A stretch of DNA of 64,000 nucleotides from Parvularia atlantis (Eukaryota > Opisthokonta > Rotosphaerida). The translations under genes and the position numbers were made by a program. Where the stretch lies: NCBI GenBank assembly GCA_943704415.1, contig CALSCO010000901.1, positions 1 through 64,000 of the forward strand, read 5' to 3'. This document shows, one piece after another, positions 29,886 to 40,176 of the stretch (its first letter is position 1; each line of letters begins with the position of its first letter). The notes beneath the pieces were generated by a model. The model searched no databases and was not told where the DNA came from. It was given only the letters and a program-made list of their open reading frames with translations.

Positions 29886-30826
29886 ATGGACACGCTGACG
29901 CTGCTCGCGGCCTGGGTGCTGCTGTTCGTGCTCGGCCGGTGGCTGCTGCGCGTGCTCTTCCCGGCGCCCGGGGCGGGCGCGCACGCGCCGGGCCAGCAGG
30001 GCGTGTTTGCGATGGGCGCGGCGGTGCGTGGGCGCGAGCTGACGCCGCGGTTGGTGCGTGACACGTTCCGCATCTGCACACGAGCATCCGCATCCGCAAC
30101 CTCGCTGACGCGGTCTCGCCGCAGCGCGAGGACGCCAACGAGCTCGCCATCATCTTCCCGCAGATCTCGCGCCAGGCGATCGAGGCCGACCTGCGCCGCA
30201 CGGGCAACCGGCACGTCACCGCGGCCAACATCGCCGAGGGGCGCGTGCTGGTGCGCGGATGCTTGCGCGGATGATCGGTCGGCCCCACAGCGTGACCACC
30301 GCGACGCACAGCAACCGCGCGCGGCCGACGAGACCCCGGCGGGCATCCCCGCACCGACGTCGCCGTCGTCGTACTTGACGCTGCTGAAGCGTGTGCAGCA
30401 GGCGAGCGAGCCCGTGCCCGAGCCGCCAAAGGTGCGACCCTTCGCCGTCTGCGCGCGCGCGCACGAGGCCCACCGCGCTTGTGTTCGCGCACAGGTCTGG
30501 TCGACCAACCCGGACGAGCGCGAGACGCTCCTGGCCAAGCGCAAGGAGTTCATGCTGCAGCAGGCGCGCGCGTGCGTCCGCTCGCATCGAACCGCTGCGC
30601 GCACATGCGCCTGACTCGCTTCGCGAGCAGCAAGTTCCTCACCAGGCAGCAGCAGCAGCAGACAGCAGGGGCGGCTGGGGCGGCCGCACCGCCGTTACCC
30701 GGGCCGCAGCAGCCGGAGCCCGAGCCGCCCAGCGCGCCCGACTCGCTCGAGCAGCGGCGGCAGCGGGCGAGCGAGGCCGCGCACGCGAGGCGGCTGGCGC
30801 ACATGTCGACGACGCCGATGGAATGA
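29886..30826 (+). CDS. Membrane-anchored CUE-domain protein (Cue1-like)
   Basis: Likely ER-anchored ubiquitin-binding protein that helps an E2 enzyme in ER-associated degradation. Start ATG 29886. Residues 1-24 (MDTLTLLAAWVLLFVLGRWL) form a single transmembrane helix. After an intron, the CUE domain reads EDANELAIIFPQISRQAIEA then DLRRTGNRHVTAANIAEG, with the FPQIxxxxIxxDLxxTG core. A linker (PSSYLTLLKRVQQASEP) leads to WSTNPDERETLLAKRKEFML and a Gln-rich, Pro-rich tail ending RLAHMSTTPME. The RKxxMLxxAR segment after the CUE domain is like the E2-binding region (U7BR) of yeast Cue1; this is inference. Intron borders before the CUE domain are not certain. Confidence 0.75.
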
Positions 30827-30879
30827 GAGCGCTCTGTTTCTTTTTTTTTTTTGTGCTGGCGACACACGGCGCGCGCGCA

Positions 30880-33086
30880 TCACTTGAACCCGACCTGGAT
30901 CAGCTCCTCAAACTTGTTGACCTGCCGGATGAAGTAGTCGGCGTAGCGCGGCGCCTGCTTGGTCTCGGTGATGTGGATCGAGTCCTGCGCCGCGCCGCGT
31001 CAGCCAGCCGCAGGCACGCGTCGGCACGCGCGCGCACCCCGGAGATGTAAAAGTTGAGGTCGGTCTGCGACGAGAACTGGCCGTCGATCGGCCTCCCCTG
31101 CACCCAGGTCATCATGCGCGTCTTGTGCTTGTACGACATGAGCAGCGACCTGGGCGTCCGGGCGTGAGCCGCCAACGCTAGCACGCAGCGCACGCCCGCG
31201 GATTGCGCACCGGAAGTCGTCCTCGGGCATGCCCAGGAACGACGCGAGCTTGGTCACGGACATGGTCGTGTACAGCTTGAGGTAGCTGCGGATGGTCGGG
31301 ATGAGCAGCTGCTCGCGCGCCTCGCGCAGGAACAGCTTGAGCTGATACTTGAACGGCTCCTGCACGCCGCAAGCACGGTTAGCACGGCACGCTTGAGCGC
31401 GCGCGCGGGGTGCGTGTGCCTTGTCGTAGCTCGCGCCCGTGCCGAGGTCGTAGTTGGGCGGGCACGGCGAGATGAACTTGGGGCAGCCGAACGAGAACCA
31501 CTCCTTAAAGTTGCCCTCGTTGCCGCTGCGGCGCGCACGCAGGTCAGCCTCGCCTTGTGCAGCCCCGTGCACGCACCTCTGCAGCACCTCGTCGATCTTA
31601 TCGCCGTGGCGCTCGCGCAGGTTCGCCTCGACCGTGTCGTCGACGCGCTGCGGGCACAGGCTCACGCAGATGGCGAGGAGGGCGTACATCTGGTCGGTCA
31701 TCTTGAGGAACTGTGTGTGTGCGCGTGCGCGCGCGCGCGTGGTCAGCCACGCGCGCGCCACAATCGAGCGCGTGCACCTGGTCGTACTGGTACGAGCGCG
31801 TGTGGTACTGCTTCGTGCTCGAGATGAAGTACAGGATGTGCGAGAAGGCCGATGCGGCGTCGCGGTACCGGCGCGTCATCACGTAGGCAAAGCCGACGTA
31901 GTAGAACGTGGTGATATGGCACGCGGTCACGCGGCTAAAGATGCCCTGCGCCCGCGAGCCGCGTCAGCCCGCCTGCGCAGCCCCGGCGAGCGCGAAGCGG
32001 TGCACCTTCTTGTGCAGCTCGATGTTGTCGAGCATGCGCAGTGCCAGGTTGTAGTCGCCCAGCAGGCAGTGCAGGCGCAGCAGGCCGATGATCGAAAAGT
32101 AGCCGAGCATCTTGTACAGCGGGCGCACGCCAAACTCGCCGGCAACGGAGCTACGTTGCGCGTACATGAGCGAGGCCCGCCTAGGCCGCCGGGGCAATGC
32201 GCACTTCATGTCCTCGCCATCCTTGCCGGCGAGCAGCTGCGCCTGGATGTTGGACTTTTCCGCGAGCGAGTGCAGCACGTTGAGCACACTGTGCACGTTC
32301 CACTGCGGCGTCTGTGCGTGCCCGCGCGCGCCGCCTGCGTCAACATTCCCCGCGCGCCCGCGGCCAGCCGGCGACCACGTGCCGCCGGGTTGCGCAGCGT
32401 CTCGAGCTCCTCCTCCGTCTTGCCCTTGAGCCGCGCGCGGTACTGGCAGAACTCCTGGAACTGGTAGATAAACTCGTCGATGATGTCCCACAGCCACGCG
32501 TTGGGCAGCTCGAGCGGCACGGGCTCGTCGGCTGCGCGCGCCGTCAGCTCTCGCGCGCGTGTGTGTGCGCGCCTCAAACGGACCGAGAATGAAGCTGAAG
32601 AGGTCGTCGTAGTTTGCGAACGACTCGAGGCGATGCGCCAGCGTCGGCTGCAGCTTGGCGTAGATGTGCCGGTAGTACAGCTCCTTGTACAGCATGAGGA
32701 AGACCGGGTCTGGCGGCCCGGTCAGCCGCCGCGGCGCCCAGCGCGTGTCGCGCACCGTACTCGACCAGCGGCGCGATCACATCGGCCGCGGGCCACGGCG
32801 CGTCGGTGAAGAAGCGGTCAGTCAGCTTGTTCCACGACGTCTCGTACAGCGCGCTGATCTCGCCCACGTTGCGCTCGGCCACGTTGTGGTAAAAGGTCTC
32901 GATGAAGCGCTTGACGGCCCCGTCGAGCGCCGGCGTGTCTGCGGCATCGGTCAGGTCCCCTCCGGCACGTGCGCGCAGCAGCGACGCCGCACCGCCGCCC
33001 GCCGCGCCGCCATCGCCGTCAAAGTCGTCGCCGTCGCGCGTCGCGACCAGGTCGACGTCGTACGCCACCGTCTCGTACAGCGCCAT
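30880..33086 (-). CDS. Translation initiation factor eIF3 subunit L
   Basis: PCI-domain subunit of eIF3, present in many eukaryotes but absent from budding yeast. Start ATG 33086 (MALYETVAYDVDLVATRDGD). Blocks in order: VKRFIETFYHNVAERNVGEI, FLMLYKELYYRHIYAKLQPT, LPNAWLWDIIDEFIYQFQEF, WNVHSVLNVLHSLAEKSNIQ, LYKMLGYFSIIGLLRLHCLL, GDYNLALRMLDNIELHKK, VTACHITTFYYVGFAYVMTR, DQMYALLAICVSLCPQRVDD, YQLKLFLREAREQLLIPTIR, SYLKLYTTMSVTKLASFLGM, and finally APRYADYFIRQVNKFEELIQ before the stop at 30880-30882. About ten introns. A second eIF3 gene (eIF3a) lies 10 kb away. Confidence 0.95.
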
Positions 33087-33157
33087 GCCGTCAACCACGT
33101 GGCCCAGGCAGAAAGTGAAGTGTGTGCAGGCCTACAGGACACTTGTCGTTTGAACGC

Positions 33158-34594
33158 TTAGCGCAGCTCCTTCTTCTTCTTGGGCTTGCGCAGCGCCTCC
33201 TCCTCGCGCCGCCGCATCTCCTCGTCCAGCTTGCGCTTGCGCTCGGCGATCAGCGCGTCCTCGCTCAGCGGCGGCGGCGCGGGTGCGAGCGGCGCGGCGG
33301 GGGCGGGGGCGGGGGCGGGTCGACGCGCGGCGGCATTGGGTGCGGGCGCAACCGACATGGACAGCGGCAGCGGCACCGGCGGCGGTGAGTCGGGTGCGTG
33401 CACGGGCGAGGACGAGCGCGGGTTGCTCGCGCGAGGCGGCGACGACGTCAGCAGCGGCGCGCGCGCTCGGAACGGCGCGACGTCCCTGCTCGCGCACACG
33501 TCGCGTCAGGGCCTACACCGCGCGGCTCGGGCGCGCGACGCACGGCTGCGAGAGCGAGAGCGAGAGCGACGACGAGTGCACATCCGTCTGCGTCGCACTC
33601 AGCGGCTCGTCCGGGTGTGTCGCGTGGTGCACGAGCCGCGCCAGCACCGCGCTGTATAGCTGCCCAAAGCCGTCGTCCGCAAACAGGCTGTCGGCCGGGG
33701 CGAGGGTCGCGCGCTTGGCGAGCGCCTCGACGCCGAGGTAGTCGTCGCGCGAGAACACCTTGCGCTTGGCGCGTATGCCTGCGCCACGTGCTCAGCGGAC
33801 GAGGCACAGAGAACGCACGCGCGCACGCCGCAGGATGTCCGGGTCCACCGTCGCCTTGTCCAGGCGCTCGCCCACCTCCCTCAGGCGGCCCTCGAGGTCC
33901 TCCACCAGGCCGACCAGCTTGGCGACCGCGTGCCGCTCGGCCTGGTACAGCCCAATCAGCGGCACAATCACCTGGCTGCGCAGCAGCGCCGCGCCGTCGG
34001 CCAGTGGCAGGCGTCTGTCGACGCGCGCGCATGCGAGCGTTGGCGGCGGGCACGGTCGTCGTTGCGGGGCCTGCACGGACCGCGCGCGGAACGTCCACTT
34101 GAGCGTGATCTTGCCCGTGTTGACCGGCAGAAACACGAGCAGCTCCTCGGCGCGCTCGTCAAATGCATGCAGGGGCGGGTCCTGCACGGTACGCCACTCA
34201 GCCGGCGGCACAGCGCAGCGCGCGCTGCGGCACCGTCTGCAGCTCGCCCTTGTGCCGGTGGAGCCACGAGTCCTGCAGCAGCGCGACGAGCTTGCCCGGC
34301 TGCATCGTCGACGACGGCCAGATTTGCTGCACGAGGCGATCATCCGCACGCGTCACCCCCCTCCACCGTGCGCAGTGCGCGCACCGCGAGCGTCTGGCGC
34401 AGGTCGCTCGCGTCGCTCTCGAGGACCCACACCGACGCGAGATCCGTAACGGTCATCCGCACGAGCGCGTCGCCCCCGTCGCCGCCGCCCACCGTCCCGC
34501 CGCCCGCGCCCACGGCCGCGCCCGCAAAGTGCGCCTTGGCCAGCAGCATCACGGGCGCGTGCGGCGCGAGCGGGTGCCACGGTGCAGTCTCCAT
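33158..34594 (-). CDS. XLF / Nej1-like non-homologous end-joining factor
   Basis: XRCC4-superfamily protein that bridges DNA ends for ligase IV. Start ATG 34594 (METAPWHPLAPHAPVMLLAK). The head domain has HFAG..ALVRMTVTDLASVWVL, ESDASDLRQTLA, STMQPGKLVALLQDSW, LLVFLPVNTGKITLKWTFRA. The stalk coiled coil reads QVIVPLIGLYQAERHAVAKL then VGLVEDLEGRLREVGERLDK. A low-complexity tail ends in a basic motif, RKPKKKKELR, as XLF ends in a Ku-binding KKRK-type motif. The order W.W-like head start, SDLxxVW, and V..HL..PL..M..... coiled coil fits human XLF. About four introns. The start codon is only 28 bases from that of the divergent UPF2 gene. Confidence 0.75.
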
Positions 34595-34622
34595 AACAAC
34601 GGTTTTGTTCCGTCACCCTATT
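34595..34622. promoter_or_regulatory. 28-bp gap between divergent XLF and UPF2 start codons
   Basis: The bases between the two ATGs (AACAACGGTTTTGTTCCGTC and eight more) are AT-richer than the flanks. Both genes must start transcription within or across each other. Confidence 0.6.
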
Positions 34623-36155
34623 ATGGCGGCGGTGTGCATTGCGCGCACTCGCATGCTCGCCCCTGATGCGCCACGCCCCCCAGGCGTCCTTCGAGGCCGA
34701 GATCGAGGGCCAGGCCCGCCGCGAGGCCAAGGTGCAGCTGCGCGCGGCCAATATGCGCGCGGGCGACGACCGGCCCGGTGCGGTCCCTGAGGCGGCGCGG
34801 TTCGCGTGCCGATGGCCTGAGCCGCATCCCGCCCCGCAGACGAGGCACGCCTCGACGGCAACATCAAAAGGAACTCGGCGTTTATCAAAAAGCTGCGTGA
34901 GATCAGCGACAAGCAGCGCGAGCCCCTGCTCAAGGAGATGGCCACGCTCAAGCTGCAAAAGTACCTCTCGGAAGGTTGCCGCCGTCGGCGAAGCATCGCA
35001 TGTTCTCGCGCTGACCGTCCCGCCCCGCGCAGCCGTCGCGGCCATCGCAGACGTGCGCCTCAAGACCGCCGGCGACGTCGACACGGCCGTGCAGGTGCGC
35101 AACGAAACCGTGCATGCGTGGCACGAGGCTGACGGTGCGCCACCAGATCTGCTCGCAGCTGCACCAGCGCTACCCCGAGTTCAGCTCGATGATCGTCGCG
35201 GCGCTGCAAGGCGCGCTCGTGGTGCCGCGCGGCGCGGAGAAGGAGGAGGACCAGGCGGCCCGCGTCGCGCGGCAGCGGCCGTGTCTGCGCCTGCTGGCCG
35301 AGCTGCTGCTTGTCGGCGTGTGCTCGGACCACATGGTTCTGTACAACGCGATGCGGCAGCTGGTGCGTGCAGGTGCCGTGCACAGCGCCCGCGCGTCGGC
35401 CTCATGGTGGCGCAGTTTGTGCAGGAGCGCGACGTCGTGAGCATGTTGCCGCTCGCTGTGTCGTTCGCCAAGGCCGTCAACGTCGACCTGCTCGGGCTGA
35501 CGCCGCGGGGCGCGCGGCCCGTGCCCGAGGTCCGTGCCGCACTTGTGGAAACCCGGCTCTGTGCTGACGGCGCACGCGCGCACGCAGCCGTCGCCGTTCG
35601 GCCTGACGAGGGAGCAGCAGGGCGCGTTTCTATCACTGATGCGCTCGTACTTTGCCAGCGTCGGCCAGAAGCTCGTCGACGAGCACAAGGCGCTGCAGCA
35701 GCTCGAGCGCGAGATCCACAACCAAGAGAACACGCGCGGCGACGCGACGGCCGACACCAAGGCCGCGTACGAGCGCACGCACAAGGCCTACGAGAAGCTC
35801 GGGGCGAGCGTGCAGACGTGCGCAACAGACCGCGCATCGGCAGTCGCTGGTCACTGACGCCGCTGCTGCTGTAGCCTTGCGGAAGCGCTCGACACCGCGA
35901 TGCCGGCGCTGCCCGAGGACGAGAAGCGCACGCGGGTGGCGGCGTCGTCGGGCGTCGTCGTGGTCGCACCGACGGGGCCGGCGCAGGCGGACGATGTGCG
36001 CACTGCTCGTGTGCTCGCTACCGCACTCACTCATGCACGGACGTGTGCGTGGGACGCAAGGCCGCTTTGGAGACGGCGCTGTTTGAGAACGAGGACACGC
36101 GCACGTTCTACGAGGATCTGCCGGACGTGCTCACACTCGCGCCCGGCGTCCTGCT

Positions 36156-36188
<33 letters not shown>

Positions 36189-39100
36189 TGCGACGGCGCC
36201 CGGCGAGCCGGCTGAGGGGACGGCCGCACCGGTGCCGACCGAGTTGACCAAGGAGGATGTTCGCGAGGTGCGTCTCTGCGTGCGACGTGACAGTCGCTCA
36301 AGCTCGTCTGGCGTGCGCGCAGCTCAGCGTCGCCGGCACCGAGGACGACGGCGCGGCGCGTGCAGCGGCGGCAACCGACAAGAGCATGCGTGGCTTGCGG
36401 GCGCGATCGCAGGCTGATAAGCGCGCCGCAGACAACCAGCTCGAGGTGCTGCTGCAGCGTATCGTGAGCACGGGCAACCGCGAGCAGATTGACCGGTGCG
36501 CGCTCGACTTTTGCCTGTACAACAGCAAGAATAGCCGCAAGCGCCTCGTTAAGGCACGTGGCCTGCGCTCTTCGTGTGCGTGTGTGCGTGTACGTGTGCG
36601 TGACAGCCCGCACCCCAGGTGCTGTCAAACCTCGCGCGCGTCCACCTCGACAACGTCCCGTACTACGCGCGTCTCATCGCCACGCTCAACGCTTGCCTGC
36701 CCGAGATTGGGCTATCGATCGTGAGCATTGTGCGTGCCGCGTGCCCTCGCTCCCGTGCCGCGCGCGCTGCTAATACCGCGGCCCGGCGCAGCTCGAGGAG
36801 GAGTTCAAGCTGCTCTTTGCCAAGAAGGAGACGGCGCCGCTCGAGCACCGCTTAAAGGTGCTTGGCGAGGCGGGAGCGTGTGTGTGCTCATGCCATGCGC
36901 GCAGAACATCAGGTTTGTGGGCGAGCTGGTCAAGTTCCGCGTGTGCCCGGTCGGGAGCGTGTTTTTCATCATCAAGGTCGCGCACGCGCACGACGCTCAG
37001 CGGCCGATCCGGAGCTCACGCACCGCGCAGACGCTGCTGGACGACTTCTCGCCAACGAGCGTGGAGCTGCTGTGCGTGCTGCTCGAGACGTGCGGGCGCT
37101 TCCTGTACCGGACGCCCGGCACGCAAGTGCGTACGTCCAACATGGTCCGCGCCGTCACGCGCTCGCGCGACACGCGCGATGGCTGACGCCTGCGCGCCAG
37201 CTTGACATCATGATGCGCAAGCGCACGGCCCTGCACCTCGACAGCCGCATGACGATGATGGTCGAAAACGCGTTCTATGCCGTGCGTTGCGCGCGGGCGA
37301 TCGCGCGGGGCGGCTAATACCGACACGTGCTCGGTCCGCGCAGTGCAACCCGCCCACGACGACCGCGCGGCGCGTCAAGGAGCGGCCGGTCCTGCACGAG
37401 TACATCCGCAGGCTGCTGTTTTCGGACCTGCGCGACGGCACAGTCGAGAAGGTGCTGGACAAGATGCGGCGGATGCCGTGGGACGACAAGACGGCACGCG
37501 CTGCTCGCCGTTGGCGTGGCCGCCGCTGAGCGTGTGCACGCGTGCACGTAGGTGTACGGCTACCTCGTGCGGCGCTTTGTCAAGGTGTGGAAGTACCGGT
37601 ACTCATCGCTGCACCTGGTCGGGTTCATTGTCGGTTCGCTGCGGCGGCACCACGACAATTTTTGCGTGTCTGTGGTTGACTCGGTACTGGAGGAGATCCG
37701 AGTGGGCCTGGAGGTGCGCCCGCTGTGTGTGTCGCTTCGCCGGCCTCTGCTTGAGCCCGCTGCGCCCGCAGGAGAACGACTACCGGCACAACCAGCGCCG
37801 CGTGGCCGTCATCCGCTACCTCGGCGAGCTGTACAACTTCCGCGTGATCGAGTCGGACACGCTGTTTGACGTGCTGCACCTGCTGCTGCGCTTCGGGCAC
37901 CGTGCGTCACCGCTGCGCGTTGTTGCGTGCCGCTGCCTGATGCTCGGGCGCAGCCGGCGGCCGGGCCCTGCGCGACCAGGTGGCGCCGCTAGACTCGCCT
38001 GACGACTTTTTCCGCGTGCGGCTGGTGCGTTCATGCGTTGGCCGCGCGCTCCGCTACTCATGATCGGCACGCAGGTGTGCACTCTGCTGGACGCGTCAGG
38101 CGACTGCCTCACGGACAGCAAGGACCGCGTCAAGGTCGACATCTTCCTCGTGTACCTGCAGGTGCGTTGTGCGCACGGTGCGCGCGATGGCCGACCGCGC
38201 GCTGCGTCAGCGCTACGTGCTCACAAAGGGCGAGATGCCGCGCGACGTCGAGTTTATGCTGCAGGACACGCTCGAGGTGCGTCGTGGGTGCCTGATGCGG
38301 CGCCCGTTGTGACGCGCCGCGTGCGCAGCTGCTCCGGCCCAAGCTCGTGTTTGTGCAGGACTACGACCAGGCGTGTCGCGAGGTCGAGCGCGTGGAGAAG
38401 GAGGTGGCCGAGCAGCTGCAGGGTGCGTGGCGGCCTGCCAACCCTCGCGGCGTGTTTTGAGCGGGAGCGCAGTCATGGCGGTGTCACGCGCGCCTGCGGA
38501 CGACGCCGACGATGCCGCGAGCGCTGCGCCCGACGAGGACGTGGACGACGCCGATATGGCCGCGCTGCGTCGCGGGCACGTTGCCGCAAACAACGCTAGC
38601 GACGACAGCGACGGCAACGACGACGACGAGGTGACGCGCAACGCGGATCGCTGCCGGGCCTTTGTTGACCCAAGGCGACGCGCGCAGAACGGCGACGATT
38701 TTGACGACGACGAGGACGACGAGGCCGAGGGCGACGCGTTAGCAGACGGCGACGAGGCCGACGGCGCCGCCGCGCGCACGTCGCCCGAGGATGATGCGTT
38801 TGCGGCCGAGCTGGCTAAGCTGATGACCGAGACGCTCGAGCAGGTGCGGGTGGCCGAGCGTGCGGTGCGTGCGCTCATCTCCCGGCACAGCGACGCAGAG
38901 AGGTCGTGTCGCGCGGTGCCGAGCTGCCCGCCGTGACGAACATCTTCGGGTCGGGCGAGCGGCGCGCGCCCGAGACGGACGAGCAGGGCAACGTGATCTT
39001 CAAGGTGCTCACGAAGCGCGGGCAAAAGCAGCAGGTGCGCACCACTGCAGCGCGCGCGCTCAGGCGACGGTCGCTCACCGCTGCCCGACAAGGCCAAGGC

Positions 39101-39478
39101 GGTGGCAGTGCCGGCGTCGTCGCACCTCGTGACGCAGTCTCAGGCGTCGGCCGACGAGATGCAGCGCGAGCAGCAGCAGCTCAAGCGCATCGTGCTCAAC
39201 TACGAGCAGCGCGAGGAGAACCGCGTCGGTGTGATTCGGATGCCTGCGCGGCGCGCTGCTCACAACGGCGCAGACAATTACGCGCGCTCTGCTGCTGCGC
39301 CTTCGCCTGCGCCCGCGCCCACGCCGAGCCAGCCGGCGAGCGGCCGCGGCCCACGGTCCGCCAGCCGCGGCAAGGACACACGCTTCATCTACAGCCCGCC
39401 GCAACGGTGCGCGCAGTGTGTGTGCGTGTGTGTGTGCACTGCAGCAAGGCTCACACGCGTGCCGCACGCAGCCGCTGA
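34623..39478 (+). CDS. UPF2: UPF2 / Nmd2, nonsense-mediated decay factor
   Basis: Scaffold joining UPF1 to UPF3 and the exon junction complex. The start codon is in a 9-base exon (ATG GCG GCG, 34623-34631), followed by an intron and ASFEAEIEGQARREAKVQLR. MIF4G-1: DGNIKRNSAFIKKLREISDK, LLKEMATLKLQKYLSE, HQRYPEFSSMIVAALQG. MIF4G-2 starts in IDRCALDFCLYNSKNSRKRL and RVHLDNVPYYARLIATLNAC, then NIRFVGELVKFRVCPVGSVF, LLETCGRFLYRTPGTQ, LDIMMRKRTALHLDSRMTMM. MIF4G-3: VLHEYIRRLLFSDLRDGTVE, YLVRRFVKVWKYRYSSLHLV, VIRYLGELYNFRVIESDTLF. An acidic stretch (DDFDDDEDDEAEGD) precedes the UPF1-binding C-terminus. Two landmarks are a glycine run from (GGC)n at 36158-36190 and a last exon of only a few bases (39472-39478). 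More than 20 introns. Confidence 0.95.
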
Positions 39479-39612
39479 CGTGCCCCGGCCAACGTGAGCT
39501 GTGTGCCTACGGCGCGCGCCCCGCGGCACCAGGACGGCGCGGATTGCCACGCGCGCTCCGAGTGCACTGCAGCGGCGCCGTAATGTGTCGTTGGTACTGC
39601 GCACAGAACTGC

Positions 39613-40093
39613 TCACGATGCCATGTTCATGCGCAGGTGCATGTAGCGCCGGTCTGCGCGGGGCGCGTGAGCCGCGTGCATCGATCGGGTGGGGGCGCGG
39701 CTGCGCACGCTTGTAATCGGAGGCGGCGTTGTAGTAGCCGCGGCGCCGACTGTTGCACTCCCGCCACTGCTGCACCAAGGCTTCGCACTCGGCCGGCATA
39801 GCCGTCTGCTTGTCGCGTTCAGCAGCCGCAAAGCGCGCGCGCGCGCGCACAGGCCGCGCACGCACGGGGTCGCGCGAGATTTTGACGGTGCACGGGAACG
39901 CGGCGCGGAAGTCCGGGCCGCACGGGCCCGCGAGCGAGGACGCGAGGCACGGGCAGTTCCAGTTGATCTCGCCCGTCACCGGGTCGACCGCGCCCTTGAA
40001 CTCGGCCTCGGCCTTCGCCGCCGCTGCTGGCTGGGCCGGAGCGGGCACCGCGGCCTGCACGTAGAAGACCTGGTCCTTGGCGTCGATCGACAT
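39613..40093 (-). CDS. MIA40: MIA40/CHCHD4-like intermembrane-space import oxidoreductase
   Basis: Oxidises cysteine-pair proteins such as PET191 as they enter mitochondria. Start ATG 40093 (MSIDAKDQVFYVQAAVPAPA). The signature is GEINWNCPCLASSLAGPCGP: the redox CPC motif, then CGPDFRAAFPC (C-x9-C). An intron splices to AECEALVQQWREC (second C-x9-C). The last exon, after another intron, gives RRYMHLRMNMAS with TGA at 39613-39615. There is no N-terminal transmembrane anchor, so this is the soluble short form as in animals and some protists, not the anchored form of budding yeast. Confidence 0.88.
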
Positions 40094-40176
40094 GGCGCGC
40101 GGCGAACGACAAGCGCAGGAAAGATGACAAAGCGTGTACCCCACGTCTTTTGCGCGCATCGTGCCAGCCCGCGGTC

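Noticed and set aside
36158-36190. (GGC)n run as a CpG or regulatory repeat
   Set aside because: It is coding, giving a glycine run in the UPF2 acidic linker.
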